This document shows, one piece after another, positions 16,871 to 27,684 of a DNA stretch of 64,000 bases. Within the stretch, counting starts at the first letter, position 1. Each line of letters begins with the position of its first letter. A model generated the notes under the pieces. The model saw only the letters and a program-made list of their open reading frames with translations. It was not told the origin of the DNA and searched no databases. The stretch is from Pseudoxanthomonas sp. GM95 (GTDB lineage: Bacteria; Pseudomonadota; Gammaproteobacteria; Xanthomonadales; Xanthomonadaceae): NCBI RefSeq assembly GCF_900109775.1, contig NZ_FOAX01000001.1, positions 124,001 to 188,000 of the forward strand, in the 5' to 3' direction. The position numbers and the translations under genes are program-made.

Positions 16871-18349
16871 TCAGGCCGCGCGATCCAGCAGCCACTGCGC
16901 CAGCAGGTTCACCGGGCGGCCGGTGGCCATCCCGCGCTTGCCTTCATCGTTGGCCACGCCGGCGATGTCCAGATGCGCCCAGCGCTGGCCTTCTGTGAAG
17001 CGCGCCAGGAAGCAGCCGGCGGTGATCGCGCCGCCCCAGCGGCCGCCGATGTTGTAGACGTCGGCGAAGGTCGATTCCAGCGAGGCCTGGTATTCGTCCC
17101 ACAGCGGCAGGCGCCAGGCGCGGTCGTAGACGTGCTCGCCGGCTGAGAGCAGCTCGTCGCTCAGGTCGTCGTGCTTGCTCATCAGGCCCGCGGCGTGGCG
17201 GCCCAGGGCGACCATGCAGGCGCCGGTGAGTGTCGCCACGTCGACCAGCGCGGCCGGCTTGAAGCGCTCGGCGTAGGTCAGCGCATCGCACAGGATCAGA
17301 CGGCCTTCGGCGTCGGTGTTGCCGACTTCGATGGTGCGGCCGGACATGGAGGTGATCACGTCGGACGGGCGATAGGCGTTGCCGTCGATGGCGTTTTCCA
17401 CCGCCGGCACGACCACGATCAGGTTGAGCGGTAATTTGAGTCCGACGGCCGCGACGAAGGTGCCCAGCACCGTGGCGCCACCGCACATGTCGTATTTCAT
17501 TTCCTCGATGCCGCCCTGGGTCTTCAGGTTGACGCCGCCGGTATCGAAGGTGATGCCCTTGCCGACCAGCACGTAGGGCTTGGCGGCCGCATCGGCGGCG
17601 CCGTTCCACTTGAGCACGATCAGGCGCGGGCGGTTGGCCGAGCCGCGGGCGACGGCCAGCAGCGAGCCCATGCCGAGGGCTTCCATCTGCGCGTCTTCCA
17701 GGATCTCGGCCTCGGCGCCGTCGTGGGCAGCGACGAATTCCTGCGCCTGCTGGGCCAGGTAGGCCGGGGTGCAGACGTTGGGCGGCAGGTTGCCCAGCTC
17801 GCGGGTGAAGGTGACGCCGGCGGCGATGGCGATGCCCTGCGACAGGGCGTCTTCATCGGTGCCGCTGAAGGCGACCTTGGCCAGGGCCTGGCTTTCCGGC
17901 TTCTTCTTGCCCAGGGTCGCGGTGTAGCGGTAGGTGGCGTGCTGGGTGGCGGCCACGGCCTGGCGGATCGCCCAGGCGGCGTCGCGGCTGGGCACGTCCA
18001 GCTCGGTCAGGGTGACCAGGGCGCTGGTGGCGGCGCTGTCCTTCAGGGCGCGGGCGGTCTCGCCTACGGCCTTGAGATAGGTCGGTACGTTGAACTTGGC
18101 CGCGTCGCCCAGCCCGACCACCAGCACGCGCGGGGCGGTGACGCCCGGCAGGTCGTACAGGGCGGTGGTGCGGCCGCTGCGGCCGGGGGCGTCGCCGCGC
18201 TGGACCAGCGCGCTCAGGCGGCCGCCGCTGGCCTCGTCCACGGCCTTGGCCGCGGCGCTGAGGGACTTGTCCGCGTAGACGCCCACCACCAGGCAGTCGA
18301 CCGCCGCAGCGGTGGGGGTGTCGTGGTTCAGGGTGAATTCCAGGGCCAT
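16871..18349 (-). CDS. pepA: Leucyl aminopeptidase (cytosol aminopeptidase, M17)
   Basis: Encodes 492 residues. The M17 signature NTDAEGRL is present, with the metal-binding K, D and E residues in the catalytic C-terminal domain ([14 protein letters not shown] and [10 protein letters not shown]). The ATG at 18349 begins [18 protein letters not shown] as in related proteins; the frame stays open for another 315 codons upstream, but that part is only the shadow of lptF on the other strand. The enzyme removes N-terminal residues in the cytoplasm, and in E. coli also binds DNA at Xer sites. Confidence 0.94.
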   Translation of the reverse strand: MALEFTLNHDTPTAAAVDCLVVGVYADKSLSAAAKAVDEASGGRLSALVQRGDAPGRSGRTTALYDLPGVTAPRVLVVGLGDAAKFNVPTYLKAVGETARALKDSAATSALVTLTELDVPSRDAAWAIRQAVAATQHATYRYTATLGKKKPESQALAKVAFSGTDEDALSQGIAIAAGVTFTRELGNLPPNVCTPAYLAQQAQEFVAAHDGAEAEILEDAQMEALGMGSLLAVARGSANRPRLIVLKWNGAADAAAKPYVLVGKGITFDTGGVNLKTQGGIEEMKYDMCGGATVLGTFVAAVGLKLPLNLIVVVPAVENAIDGNAYRPSDVITSMSGRTIEVGNTDAEGRLILCDALTYAERFKPAALVDVATLTGACMVALGRHAAGLMSKHDDLSDELLSAGEHVYDRAWRLPLWDEYQASLESTFADVYNIGGRWGGAITAGCFLARFTEGQRWAHLDIAGVANDEGKRGMATGRPVNLLAQWLLDRAA

Positions 18350-18493
18350 TGCGCAGATTCCGTGTGGGTCGGTTTCACCAGCAGTTACGTACAATCCCCG
18401 GCCGCCGCGATGCTGGATGTCCCGGCTCAGCCTCGGTCCGCGCTGTACGCGCACCGGCACTCGAACCTGCAATTGTAAGGCAACCCCTCCCCG
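18350..18493. promoter_or_regulatory. Divergent pepA/lptF intergenic region
   Basis: This 144-base space must hold the promoters of the lptFG and pepA-holC-valS units. On the plus strand TACAAT (18390-18395) is a good -10 candidate for lptF, about 100 bases before its start. No convincing -35 box was found at the usual distance, so its use is uncertain. Confidence 0.35.
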
Positions 18494-19576
18494 ATGCCGA
18501 AGCTGGACCGCTACCTGTTCACTGAATTCACCCAGAGTTTCCTGGCCGCACTGATGGTGTTGCTGGTGGTCAGCCTGGGTGGTCTGCTGGTGGATGTGCT
18601 GGGCGACGTGGCCGACGGCAAGCTGCCGGCGGGCCTGCTGCTGTCCCAGCTGGGCCTGCTGGCCATCGCCTACCTGCCGCTGATCCTGTCGCTGTCGCTG
18701 ATGCTGGGCCTGATGCTGGCCATTGCCCGCCTGTACCGCGATTCGGAGATGCCGGTGCTGACCTCGATCGGCGTTGGCCCCAAGCGCATGCTGCGCCCCC
18801 TGCTGATGCTGGTGGTGCCGATCGTGATCCTGGTGGGCGTGATCTCGCTGTGGGCTGGTCCGCTGGCCGGGCGGATCAGCCAGAACATGATCAACCAGGC
18901 CAACCGCTCGCTGATCCTGGCCGGCTTGGAGCCGGGCCGCTTCACCGTGCTCAGTAACGGCGGCGTGGTCTATGTCGATGGCATGTCGCCCGACGGCCGC
19001 AACCTGAGCAAGGTGTTCATGCAGCGCCAGCAGGACGATCGGCTGGATGTGGTGACGGCCAAGACCGGCAAGATGTTTTTCGAGGGCGAAGTCTCGCGCT
19101 TCCTGCAGCTCAACGACGGGTTCCGGGTCGAGGGCCCGACCGGCGAAGGCAAGGATTACCGCCTGATGCGCTACGCCAGCAACGAAATCGCCCTGCCGGA
19201 CCGCGAGGACAAGAAGGCCGACGACGATCCGGAACTGCTGCCGACGACGCAGCTGTTCGGCGACCACCGGCCCGAGGCCAATGCGCAGCTGCATTCGCGC
19301 ATCACCCCGCCGCTGCTGTGCCTGGCTTTCGCCCTGCTGACCCTGCCGCTGGCGCGCAGCGCGCCGCGCCAGTCGCGCTATGGACGGGTGATGCTGGGCT
19401 TCCTGGGCTACCTGGTCGCCACCTTGATGATGATCAACGGCACCCAGTGGCTCACCAACGGCAAGCTGCCGCCGATGGTCGGCCTGTGGTGGCTGAGCCT
19501 GCCGCTGCTGGTGCTGGGCGTGTGGGCCTACGGCCGTGACGGCCGCCTGCCGCGCCGCAAGGGAGCGCGCGCATGA
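18494..19576 (+). CDS. lptF: LPS export permease LptF
   Basis: Encodes 360 residues: three N-terminal membrane helices, a periplasmic beta-jellyroll domain (about residues 130-270) and three C-terminal helices, the LptF/LptG layout. With LptG and the ATPase LptB it extracts lipopolysaccharide from the inner membrane and passes it to LptC/LptA. The N-terminus [20 protein letters not shown] matches LptF. Its stop overlaps the lptG start (ATGA). It diverges from pepA as in E. coli. Confidence 0.93.
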   Translation: MPKLDRYLFTEFTQSFLAALMVLLVVSLGGLLVDVLGDVADGKLPAGLLLSQLGLLAIAYLPLILSLSLMLGLMLAIARLYRDSEMPVLTSIGVGPKRMLRPLLMLVVPIVILVGVISLWAGPLAGRISQNMINQANRSLILAGLEPGRFTVLSNGGVVYVDGMSPDGRNLSKVFMQRQQDDRLDVVTAKTGKMFFEGEVSRFLQLNDGFRVEGPTGEGKDYRLMRYASNEIALPDREDKKADDDPELLPTTQLFGDHRPEANAQLHSRITPPLLCLAFALLTLPLARSAPRQSRYGRVMLGFLGYLVATLMMINGTQWLTNGKLPPMVGLWWLSLPLLVLGVWAYGRDGRLPRRKGARA

Positions 19577-20676
19577 TCCGCTTCACCCCGCGCATCCACG
19601 ATGTCTACGTGGGCAAGATCGTGCTGGGCACGGTGCTGCTGGTCTGGGCAGTACTGCTGGGGCTGGATGTCACCAACGGCATTTCCGGCCAGCTGCGCGA
19701 AGTGGGCCGCGGCAACTTCACCTTCGTCCATGCGGTGGCCTTCGTCGCCTATACGATTCCGCGCCGTGCCTACACGCTGTTTCCCACCGCGGCGGTGATC
19801 GGCGCGCTGATGGGCCTGGGCCAACTGGCCGCCAGTTCAGAGCTGACCGCGTTGCGCGCGCTGGGCCTGTCGCGGCGCCGGCTGAGCCTGTCGGTGGCCG
19901 TGGCCCTGGCGATCCTCACCGCCGGCATGGTCGTGGTGATGGAAACCGCCGGCGCCTGGGGCCAGACCCAGGCCGACAACCTCAAGGCCAACGCCAAGTA
20001 CGGCGACGTGGCCCGCGGCCGCTATGCCAGCCTGTGGGCGCGCGAGGGCGACGTGTTCCTCAATGCCGCCAACGGCGATCAGGTGGTGGTCAACGACCAG
20101 GCGCAGCTGGTCCTGCAGGACGTGCGCCTGTACAAGCTCGACGCCGAGGGCCGGCTGGCCTCGATCACCCATGCGGCGACCGCGACCCATGCCACCGACA
20201 GCTGGATCCTCAAGGACGTGCTGCGCACAACCTTCGGCGACCGCGCGGTGCAGCAGGAAAAAGCGCCGCAGGAAACCTGGGCGTCCAAGCTGGACCCGGC
20301 CGCGCTCGCCGCCACCCTGGGCCAGCCGCGCTACATGTCGGCCGCCGACCTGGGGCGCAGCATCGACTATCGCCAGCGCAACGGCCTGGATGCGCGCGAT
20401 TACGAAGAGATCTACTGGGGCCGCTGGTTCTATCCGCTGAACGTGCTGGCGCTGTGCCTGGCGGCGATCCCGTTCGCCTTCGGCAGTCTGCGCAGCGGCG
20501 GCATGGGCAAGCGGTTGTTCCTGGGCATCATGTTCGCGCTGGCGTTCTGGCTGCTGCAGCTGCTGTTCGGCCGCATGGGCGCGGCGCTGCGCCTGGATTA
20601 CCGCCTGGCCTACACGGCTACGCCGATCCTGATGATGGTGATCTCGTACTGGCTGTTCAAACGGCGCAGTAGTTAG
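19573..20676 (+). CDS. lptG: LPS export permease LptG
   Basis: Encodes 367 residues with the same 3 helices-jellyroll-3 helices plan as LptF. The second half carries [22 protein letters not shown] and the LptG-like [13 protein letters not shown] region. It pairs with LptF in the LPS exporter of the inner membrane. Translation is coupled to lptF by the ATGA overlap. It converges with the RDD gene, the two stops being only six bases apart. Confidence 0.92.
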   Translation: MIRFTPRIHDVYVGKIVLGTVLLVWAVLLGLDVTNGISGQLREVGRGNFTFVHAVAFVAYTIPRRAYTLFPTAAVIGALMGLGQLAASSELTALRALGLSRRRLSLSVAVALAILTAGMVVVMETAGAWGQTQADNLKANAKYGDVARGRYASLWAREGDVFLNAANGDQVVVNDQAQLVLQDVRLYKLDAEGRLASITHAATATHATDSWILKDVLRTTFGDRAVQQEKAPQETWASKLDPAALAATLGQPRYMSAADLGRSIDYRQRNGLDARDYEEIYWGRWFYPLNVLALCLAAIPFAFGSLRSGGMGKRLFLGIMFALAFWLLQLLFGRMGAALRLDYRLAYTATPILMMVISYWLFKRRSS

Positions 20677-20682
20677 TGCGCT

Positions 20683-21174
20683 TCAGCGCGCTGGCTTGGG
20701 CCGGCGCTGCAGGCGCGTGCCGCTGAGGCGGTCGTGCCAGGTCAGGCGATCGCGGTCGAACCACGCCCACCAGAAGCCCAGTCCCGCGCACAGCAGCGAG
20801 GCCGTGCCGACCGCGTAGCGCAGCCAAAGCGCACGCCATGAAGGCCGTGCCTCGTGCAGGCCGATCACCGAAATTCGCCACGGCCGCATGCCCAGCGTCT
20901 GGCCGCCGCGGCGCCAGCTGATCGTCGCGTACAGCCCTGCGATCGCCCAGCAGACCAGCCACAAGAGCCACTGCAGCACACTGAACGGCGCGATGTTCTG
21001 GTGGCTGTCGTGGTGGCCCAGATAGGTGTAGCCCAGGGTGAACGCGGTCGAGACCAGCATCCACAGCGCCAGCACCGGCCATAGGTCGTAGAACAGCGCC
21101 AGCAGCCGCCAGCCCACCAGGGCGCGGCGCGGTGGGGGCAGGGCGAGCGGGGCGGCGGCGGGTTCGGCGGACAT
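20683..21174 (-). CDS. RDD family membrane protein
   Basis: Encodes 163 residues with about four membrane helices. The RDD-type pattern is visible as GWRLLALFYDLWPVLAL near the N-terminus and GGQTLGMRPWRISVI plus LTWHDRLSGTRL in the second half. RDD proteins are small inner-membrane proteins of mostly unknown function; some are proposed transporters. It starts divergently from xerD across 61 bases. Confidence 0.8.
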   Translation of the reverse strand: MSAEPAAAPLALPPPRRALVGWRLLALFYDLWPVLALWMLVSTAFTLGYTYLGHHDSHQNIAPFSVLQWLLWLVCWAIAGLYATISWRRGGQTLGMRPWRISVIGLHEARPSWRALWLRYAVGTASLLCAGLGFWWAWFDRDRLTWHDRLSGTRLQRRPKPAR

Positions 21175-21235
21175 GGCCCCAAGGATAGTCGCCGATCGTC
21201 CGGCCGCCGTTGCGCGCTGCGGCTAAGCTGGTGCG

Positions 21236-22201
21236 ATGACTTCGCCCGCCGAACGCCGCCAGCTCGTCAATGCACTGCCCGAATGCGGGCCGGCCGATGC
21301 GCGCAGCATCGAATCGTTCCTGGACGCGATCTGGGCCGAAGGTGGCCTGGCGCGGGCCACACTGGAGAGCTATCGGCGCGATCTGCAGGGCCTGGCACGT
21401 TGGCGCGATCGCGATGGCACGCTGACCACGCTGGACCGGCCGGCGCTATTCGACTATCTCGCCTGGCGTGCGCGGCAGGGCTATTCGCCGCGCAGCAACG
21501 CGCGCCTGCTGTCGTGCCTGCGCGCCTTCCATGCGCAGCTGGTGCGGCGCGGCGTGCGCAGCGACGACCCGACCGCGTTGCTCGATCCGCCCAAGCTGCC
21601 GCGCTCGCTGCCCAAGGCGCTGTCGGAAAGCCAGATCGACGCGCTGCTGGCCGCGCCCGACATCACCACGCCGCTGGGGCTGCGCGATCGCGCCATGCTG
21701 GAGTTGATGTACGCCTGCGGCCTGCGCGTGAGCGAGCTGGTGACGCTGCCGGCCAATGCGGTGAACCTGCGCCAGGGCGTGGTCCGGGTGACCGGCAAGG
21801 GCAGCAAGGAGCGGCTGGTGCCGCTGGGCGAGGAATCCCAGTACTGGCTGCAGGCCTATCTGGATGACGCCCGCCCGCAGCTGGCCTCGAACAAGCCCGT
21901 GGTGGCCATGGCCGACGGCCAAGTCCCGCTGTTCATCGATGCCAAGCGCCTGGCGCTGACCCGGCAGGCGTTCTGGGGCCTGGTGAAGCGGTATGCGGCG
22001 GTCGCCGGGATCGATCCGGCCAAGGTCAGCCCGCACGGCCTGCGGCACAGCTTCGCCACGCACCTGCTCAACCGCGGCGCCGACCTGCGCTCGCTACAGC
22101 TGATGCTGGGCCACAGCTCGCTCTCGACCACCCAGATCTACACCCTGGTCGCCCGCCAGCACCTGCAGAATCTGCACGCCAAACACCACCCACGTGGATG
22201 A
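21236..22201 (+). CDS. xerD: Site-specific tyrosine recombinase XerD
   Basis: Encodes 321 residues. The catalytic set of tyrosine recombinases is complete: R164, K188, H267, R270, H293 and nucleophile Y302 (TTQIYT). The N-terminal SAM-like domain (about residues 22-105) binds the core site. With XerC it resolves chromosome dimers at dif. The C-terminal ALVARQHL-type ending (here [19 protein letters not shown]) marks XerD. It is about 20 residues longer at the N-terminus than E. coli XerD (298). No dif site was found in this window. Confidence 0.93.
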   Translation: MTSPAERRQLVNALPECGPADARSIESFLDAIWAEGGLARATLESYRRDLQGLARWRDRDGTLTTLDRPALFDYLAWRARQGYSPRSNARLLSCLRAFHAQLVRRGVRSDDPTALLDPPKLPRSLPKALSESQIDALLAAPDITTPLGLRDRAMLELMYACGLRVSELVTLPANAVNLRQGVVRVTGKGSKERLVPLGEESQYWLQAYLDDARPQLASNKPVVAMADGQVPLFIDAKRLALTRQAFWGLVKRYAAVAGIDPAKVSPHGLRHSFATHLLNRGADLRSLQLMLGHSSLSTTQIYTLVARQHLQNLHAKHHPRG

Positions 22202-22205
22202 GTTT

Positions 22206-22275
22206 TGTGGGAGCCGCTTCAGCGGCGATGCGGCATTGCCGGTCAGGCCCCATCGCCGCTGAAGCGGCTCCCACA
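22206..22275. repeat. 70-bp REP-like palindrome, copy B
   Basis: Nearly perfect 25-base arms (tgtgggagccgcttcagcgg on the left) surround a ~20-base loop. It begins four bases after the xerD stop and is the same length as the copy at 13358-13427. It could also act as a 3' stabilising hairpin for the xerD transcript. Confidence 0.8.
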
Positions 22276-22451
22276 ATCGCTCCAGTCGCCCCGGCAGCAG
22301 CCTCAACCCTGCAACACGCCATACCAAACCCTGCAAAGGGCCTTCAGACAGCCTGTGCGAGAATCGGCCCGATGCCCCGTCAGTGCGGGGCCCCGCGCCG
22401 ACCGCCACGCCCCACGGCCTCCCGGCAGTCGCTTCGAAACAGGAATCCCCG

Positions 22452-23282
22452 ATGCGCCGTCTCCTCCCCTTCTTCCTGCTGGCTGGTCTCAGCCTGACCG
22501 CCTGCGCCCAGCAGCCGCAGAACGCTGCCGCCCCGGCCGCCCCGGCCAAGCCCGATGCCGGTACCGCCGCCAGCAACGATCCGGCCGATGCCAAGGTGCG
22601 CGCCGCGCTCAAGCAGCTCAACCCGCAGGTCGAGGTCGACTACATCGGCAAGGCGCCGCTGCCGGGCTTCCGTGAAGTCATCGTTTCGGGCCAGCTGGTC
22701 TATGTCAGCGAGGACGGCAAGTACCTGATGCAGGGCAGCCTGGTGGACATCGCCAAGCGCCAGGACCTGATGCAGGGCAGCGAGGCGCTGGCCGTTTACC
22801 GCCAGAACCTGCTCAAGTCCATCAAGACCAGCGACAAGATCGTGTTCGCGCCGGCCAACCCCAAGTACACCGTCAATGTCTTCACCGACATCGAGTGCGG
22901 CTACTGCCGCAAGCTGCACAGCCAGATCGCCGACTACAACAAGCAGGGCATCGCGGTGGAATACATGGCCTGGCCGCGCATGGGACTGGGCAGCCAGGAC
23001 CACAAGGACATGATCTCGGTCTGGTGCGCCGCCGACCGCAAGAAGGCCCTGACCGAGGCCAAGCAGAGCGGCACGGTGGCCGCCAAGGACTGCACCAACC
23101 CGGTGACCATGGAGTTCAACCTCGGCCAGCGCCTGGGCGTCAACGGCACCCCGGCGATCTTCGCCCCGGACGGCAGCCAGATCGGCGGCTACCTGCCGCC
23201 GGCCGAGATGCGCGCGGCGCTGGACAAGCTGGCCGCGGCCGATGCTTCCAAGGCCCAGGCCAAGCCGGCCGGCATGCCGTAA
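22452..23282 (+). CDS. dsbC: Lipoprotein DsbC-like disulfide isomerase
   Basis: Encodes 276 residues. A signal with lipobox LTAC puts Cys18 at the mature N-terminus, so the protein is lipid-anchored, unlike soluble E. coli DsbC. After an Ala/Pro-rich linker comes a DsbC-type dimerisation domain (about residues 50-120) and a thioredoxin domain with active site C149-G-Y-C152 (DIECGYCRKLH) and the cis-proline loop GVNGTPAIF. It should rearrange wrong disulfides in the periplasm, possibly including those of type II secretion clients. The ATG at 22452 was chosen from the signal peptide and AGGAA upstream. Confidence 0.88.
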   Translation: MRRLLPFFLLAGLSLTACAQQPQNAAAPAAPAKPDAGTAASNDPADAKVRAALKQLNPQVEVDYIGKAPLPGFREVIVSGQLVYVSEDGKYLMQGSLVDIAKRQDLMQGSEALAVYRQNLLKSIKTSDKIVFAPANPKYTVNVFTDIECGYCRKLHSQIADYNKQGIAVEYMAWPRMGLGSQDHKDMISVWCAADRKKALTEAKQSGTVAAKDCTNPVTMEFNLGQRLGVNGTPAIFAPDGSQIGGYLPPAEMRAALDKLAAADASKAQAKPAGMP

Positions 23283-23387
23283 CGGCGATTGCCGCACCCC
23301 ATCGCGTTTCCACGAAGCCGGCCTTGCGCCGGCTTCGCTACAATAGGCGGCCCCGTTCCCACGGCCTCCATGCCACGGTTCCCGGAC

Positions 23388-26300
23388 ATGATCGTCCTCG
23401 AAGGCCATCCGGCCTTGTCGCAGTTCCGCCGCGCGCGGCTTGAATCCCGTCTGAAGTCCGTCGCGCCGTCGTTGCGCATCGTGGACACCTGGCAGGTCTT
23501 TTTCATCGATCCGCAGGGCGAGACCGCCCCGGACCTGGACGCGCTGCGGCGCATCCTGCAGGCCGATGGCGCGCCGTCGCAGCCGGGCGAGGGCGCGGTT
23601 TCGCGCTTTGTCGTCCCGCGCCTGGGCACGCTGTCGCCCTGGTCGAGCAAGGCCACCGAGCTGGTGCGCGGCGCTGGCCTGGCCATCGCCCGGGTCGAGC
23701 GCGGTTCGCGGATCGACCTGGCCGGCCTGCCGGCTGACGCCGAAGCGCTGGCCGCGGTCGCCAAGCTGCTGCACGACCCGATGACCCAGTCGCTGCTCGA
23801 TTCCACCGACGCGGCGCAGGCGCTGTTCAGCGCCCCGGCACGCGGTGAACTGGAACGCGTCGCCCTGGCCGACCTGGAAGCGGCCAACGCGCGCCTGGGC
23901 CTGGCCCTGGCCCAGGACGAGATCGATTACCTGCGCAGCCGCTACACCGAGCTGGGCCGCGATCCGTCGGACGTCGAGCTGATGATGTTCGCGCAGGCCA
24001 ACTCCGAGCACTGCCGCCACAAGATCTTCAACGCCAGCTGGACCATCGATGGCCGCGAGCAGGACCGCTCGCTGTTCAAGATGATCAAGCACACCCACCA
24101 GCAGACCCCGCAGCACACGTTGAGCGCCTACAGCGACAACGCCGCGGTGGTCGAAGGTCACAGCGCCTCGCGCTATCGCCCCGACCCGACCAGCGGCCAG
24201 TACCGCAGCGAGCCGGCGGTGGACTCGGCCTTCGCCATCAAGGTGGAAACCCACAACCATCCGACCGCGATCGCGCCGTTTCCCGGCGCGGCGACCGGTG
24301 CCGGCGGCGAGATCCGCGACGAAGGCGCGACCGGCCGCGGCGGCAAGCCCAAGGCGGGCCTGACCGGGTTCTCGGTCTCGCACCTGCGCATCCCGACCCT
24401 GCCGCAGCCGTGGGAAGCGCCGCGCGCGCTGAACCCGCGCATGGCCCCGGCGCTGGACATCATGCTGGACGGCCCGCTGGGCGGCGCCGCGTTCAACAAT
24501 GAATTCGGCCGGCCCAACCTGCTCGGCTATTTCCGCAGCTTCGAGCTGCCCGAAGGCGAGGGACTCACCCGCGCCTACGACAAGCCGATCATGCTGGCCG
24601 GCGGCCTGGGCGCCATCGACCGTAACCAGGTCGAGAAGAAGACCCTGCAGCCAGGCGATGCGGTGATCGTGCTCGGCGGCCCGGCGATGCTGATCGGGCT
24701 GGGCGGCGGTGCGGCGAGTTCGGTCGCCTCGGGCGACAGCGCCGAAGAGCTGGATTTCGCCAGCGTCCAGCGCGACAACCCGGAAATGGAGCGCCGCTGC
24801 CAGGAAGTGATCGACCGCTGCGTCGCACTGGGCACCGACAACCCGATCCGCTGGTTCCATGACGTGGGCGCGGGCGGTCTGTCCAACGCGATCCCCGAGC
24901 TGCTGCACGACTCCGGCGTGGGCGGCGTGATCGACCTGGACAAGGTGCCCAGCGACGATCCCTCGCTGTCGCCGTTGGAACTGTGGTGCAACGAGTCGCA
25001 GGAGCGTTACGTGCTCGGCGTGCCGCAGTCGCGCCTGGCCGAATTCGCCGCGCTGTGCGCGCGCGAACGTTGCCCCTTCGCGGCGGTCGGTGTGGCCACG
25101 GCCGAGGAGCGCCTGGTGGTCGCCTATGGCGCCACGCCGGGCAATATCCCGGACGATGCGCCGATCAACCTGCCGATGGACGTGCTGTTCGGCAAGGCGC
25201 CCAAGATGCACCGCGACACCGTGCATCCGGCCGCGCCGCGCTGGCCGGAGCTGAAGACCGCCGCGCTGGACCTGCATGAAGCCGGCCTGCGCGTGCTGGC
25301 GCATCCGTCGGTGGCGTCCAAGAGCTTCCTGGTCACGATCGGCGACCGCAGTGTCGGCGGCTTGACCGCGCGCGAGCAGATGGTCGGCCCCTGGCAGCTG
25401 CCGCTGGCCGATTGCGCGATCACGCTGGCCGGCTTCGATACCTTCGCCGGTGAAGCGATGTCGCTGGGCGAACGCACGCCGCTGGCGCTGCTCGATGCGG
25501 CGGCCTCGGCGCGCATGGCCGTGGGCGAGGCGATCACCAACCTCTGCGCCGCGCCGGTGCAGGCGCTGGACGGCATCAAGCTGTCGGCCAACTGGATGGC
25601 TGCGGCCAACCACAACGGCGAAGACGCGCTGCTGTACGACGCCGTGCGTGCGGTCGGCATGGAGCTGTGCCCGCAGCTCGAACTGAGCATTCCGGTCGGC
25701 AAGGACTCGCTGTCCATGCAGGCGCAGTGGCAGCTCGATGGCGCCACGCACAAGTCGGTGTCGCCGGTATCGCTGGTGATCACCGCGTTCGCGCCGGTCG
25801 ATGACGCGCGCACCCAGCTGACGCCGGTGCTGTCGCGCGAGCCGGACACCGAGCTGTGGCTGATCGGCCTGGGCGGCGGCAAGCAGCGCCTCGGCGGTTC
25901 GGTGCTGGCCCAGGTCCATGCCGGCGACGAAGCGCTGCCGGCGTTCGGCGGCGAAGTGCCGGACCTGGACGATCCCGAACTGCTGCGCAGCTTCTTCGAA
26001 CTCATGCGCGATGCGCGTGCCTCGGGCATGCTGCTGGCGTACCACGATCGCAGCGACGGCGGCGCGTTCGCCGCGCTGTGCGAGATGGCGTTCTCCGCGC
26101 ACCTGGGCCTGGATATCACGCTGGATGCGTGGGGCGATGACGCCTTCCGCGCGCTGTTCAACGAGGAACTCGGCGCGGTCGTGCAGATCGCCTCCGAAGA
26201 CCGCGCCGCCTTCGCCGACCTGGTCGAGCGCCATGCGCTGACCGAATGCGCGCAGCGCATCGCCAAGCCCACCACGGCGCCGGCCGTGCGCGTGACGCTG

Positions 26301-27272
26301 GAAGGCCGCACGCTGGCCGAATGGCGCTGGGAGCAGCTGTTCGATGCCTGGTGGTCGGTGACCCACGCCATGCAGCGCCTGCGCGACAACCCGGAAAGCG
26401 CCGACGATGAGCGCCACACCGCGCGCACCTTCGCCGATCCGGGCCTCAAGCCGAAGCTCGCCTTCGACGCGGCTGAAGATGTGGCCGCACCGTTCATCGC
26501 CACCGGCGCGCGGCCCAAAGTCGCGATCCTGCGCGAGCAGGGCGTCAATGGCCAGATCGAAATGGCCAGCGCGTTCGAACGTGCCGGCTTCGATGCCTTC
26601 GACGTGCACATGAGCGACCTGGTCGAAGGCCGCATCACGCTGGACGGGTTCACCGGCCTGGCCGCCTGCGGTGGCTTCAGCTACGGCGACGTGCTGGGCG
26701 CGGGCCGCGGCTGGGCAACCTCGATCCTGGAGCGCAGTGCGCTTCGCGCGCAGTTCGCCGCGTTCTTCGCGCGGCCGGAGACCTTCAGCCTGGGCGTGTG
26801 CAACGGCTGCCAGATGCTGAGCCAGCTCAAGGACATCATCCCCGGTGCCGAGCACTGGCCGCGCTTCCTGCGCAATCGCAGCGAGCAGTTCGAAGCACGC
26901 ACGTCGCTGCTGGAAGTGGTGGAGTCGCCGTCGGTGTTCTTCCGTGGCATGGCCGGCTCGCGCATTCCCGTCGCCGTTGCCCACGGCGAAGGCCGCGCGG
27001 AATTCGATTCGCCGGTCGACCAGGCCACCGCGCGCGTCGCGCTGCGCTTCGTCGATGGCGATGGCCACGCCGCCACGCGCTATCCGGTCAACCCGAACGG
27101 CTCGCCCGACGGCATCACCGGCCTGACCACCGCCGACGGTCGCGTCACCATCCTGATGCCGCACCCGGAACGCACCCCGCGCACGGTCAACCTGAGCTGG
27201 TCGCCCGCCGAGTGGCCCGACGATTCACCGTGGCTGCGCATGTTCCGCAACGCCCGCGTGTGGTGCAGCTGA
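23388..27272 (+). CDS. purL: Phosphoribosylformylglycinamidine synthase (large, fused type)
   Basis: Encodes 1294 residues, matching the large PurL of E. coli (1295). It converts FGAR, glutamine and ATP to FGAM in purine synthesis. The order is an N-terminal PurS-like domain, two AIRS-type synthetase halves (for example [20 protein letters not shown]) and a C-terminal glutaminase with nucleophile Cys1138 in LGVCNGCQM. The start [19 protein letters not shown] fits the family; an ATG 18 bases earlier is also possible. A good terminator follows the stop. Confidence 0.95.
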   Translation: MIVLEGHPALSQFRRARLESRLKSVAPSLRIVDTWQVFFIDPQGETAPDLDALRRILQADGAPSQPGEGAVSRFVVPRLGTLSPWSSKATELVRGAGLAIARVERGSRIDLAGLPADAEALAAVAKLLHDPMTQSLLDSTDAAQALFSAPARGELERVALADLEAANARLGLALAQDEIDYLRSRYTELGRDPSDVELMMFAQANSEHCRHKIFNASWTIDGREQDRSLFKMIKHTHQQTPQHTLSAYSDNAAVVEGHSASRYRPDPTSGQYRSEPAVDSAFAIKVETHNHPTAIAPFPGAATGAGGEIRDEGATGRGGKPKAGLTGFSVSHLRIPTLPQPWEAPRALNPRMAPALDIMLDGPLGGAAFNNEFGRPNLLGYFRSFELPEGEGLTRAYDKPIMLAGGLGAIDRNQVEKKTLQPGDAVIVLGGPAMLIGLGGGAASSVASGDSAEELDFASVQRDNPEMERRCQEVIDRCVALGTDNPIRWFHDVGAGGLSNAIPELLHDSGVGGVIDLDKVPSDDPSLSPLELWCNESQERYVLGVPQSRLAEFAALCARERCPFAAVGVATAEERLVVAYGATPGNIPDDAPINLPMDVLFGKAPKMHRDTVHPAAPRWPELKTAALDLHEAGLRVLAHPSVASKSFLVTIGDRSVGGLTAREQMVGPWQLPLADCAITLAGFDTFAGEAMSLGERTPLALLDAAASARMAVGEAITNLCAAPVQALDGIKLSANWMAAANHNGEDALLYDAVRAVGMELCPQLELSIPVGKDSLSMQAQWQLDGATHKSVSPVSLVITAFAPVDDARTQLTPVLSREPDTELWLIGLGGGKQRLGGSVLAQVHAGDEALPAFGGEVPDLDDPELLRSFFELMRDARASGMLLAYHDRSDGGAFAALCEMAFSAHLGLDITLDAWGDDAFRALFNEELGAVVQIASEDRAAFADLVERHALTECAQRIAKPTTAPAVRVTLEGRTLAEWRWEQLFDAWWSVTHAMQRLRDNPESADDERHTARTFADPGLKPKLAFDAAEDVAAPFIATGARPKVAILREQGVNGQIEMASAFERAGFDAFDVHMSDLVEGRITLDGFTGLAACGGFSYGDVLGAGRGWATSILERSALRAQFAAFFARPETFSLGVCNGCQMLSQLKDIIPGAEHWPRFLRNRSEQFEARTSLLEVVESPSVFFRGMAGSRIPVAVAHGEGRAEFDSPVDQATARVALRFVDGDGHAATRYPVNPNGSPDGITGLTTADGRVTILMPHPERTPRTVNLSWSPAEWPDDSPWLRMFRNARVWCS

Positions 27273-27308
27273 CTCAGCAACAACGCTTCGCACATTGCAG
27301 TGCAACGC

Positions 27309-27342
27309 AACGCCCATCGCTTCTGGCGATGGGCGTTTTTGT
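27309..27342 (+). terminator. Rho-independent terminator of purL
   Basis: A 12-bp stem (27309-27320 with 27326-27337) with a five-base loop runs into a T-rich stretch, 37 bases after the purL stop. A second, weaker hairpin (CTTGAAA/TTTCAAG, 27411-27432) followed by six Ts near 27436-27441 lies further on. Confidence 0.9.
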
Positions 27343-27684
27343 TATGAGACTTCTGTCCCGTTACGAAACATCCATTGCGTGCGTGCGCGGTGTCAAAGCG
27401 CGCGCAAGTGCTTGAAAAGCCCTTGTTTCAAGGCGTTTTTTGCATGTCGAGACATTGCATGAACGACACTTGACGCGATGAAATCGCTTAGATGACTATC
27501 AAATCACGCACGTGACCCCCGTCTACGTGCCAAGTCCGCATTAAATCCCCCCGCAAGCCGCGGACTTACCCGAAGCACCGAAAAAAGCGCTCCTTTGCGA
27601 ACCCCTGCGCGCAAATCCGATTTGCGTGTCGCGGGAGCCTTTTGCCCGGAAAAATTCAAATACAACGCCTAAGGAAAGGAACGG
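27343..27684 (+). promoter_or_regulatory. Long leader region of the large adhesin gene
   Basis: These 342 bases have no gene and are poorer in GC than the flanks. Visible elements are a hairpin at 27411-27432 followed by GGCG and six Ts, a consensus-like -35 box TTGACG at 27470-27475 without a clear -10, and an 8-bp inverted repeat (AAGTCCGC 27532-27539 / GCGGACTT 27560-27567). A second inverted repeat CGCAAAT/ATTTGCG lies at 27610-27626, and a strong ribosome site AAGGA is just before the adhesin ATG. The inverted repeats may be protein-binding sites or 5' mRNA structure. Confidence 0.4.

Noticed and set aside
14062..16998. A 978-codon plus-strand frame opposite valS and holC
   Set aside because: valS and holC on the minus strand have complete motifs; this frame is their mirror.
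18350..19294. An N-terminal extension of pepA by 315 codons
   Set aside because: It runs opposite lptF, has no family match, and the conserved PepA start is [10 protein letters not shown] at 18349.
23316..23339. A terminator between dsbC and purL (hairpin gaagccgg/ccggcttc)
   Set aside because: No T-run follows; a TACAAT comes directly after it instead, so it cannot be called a terminator.
22380..27164. A 1594-codon open frame on the minus strand opposite dsbC and purL
   Set aside because: It is the antisense shadow of purL in high-GC DNA: rich in Arg, Ala, Gly and His, without any domain or ribosome site.
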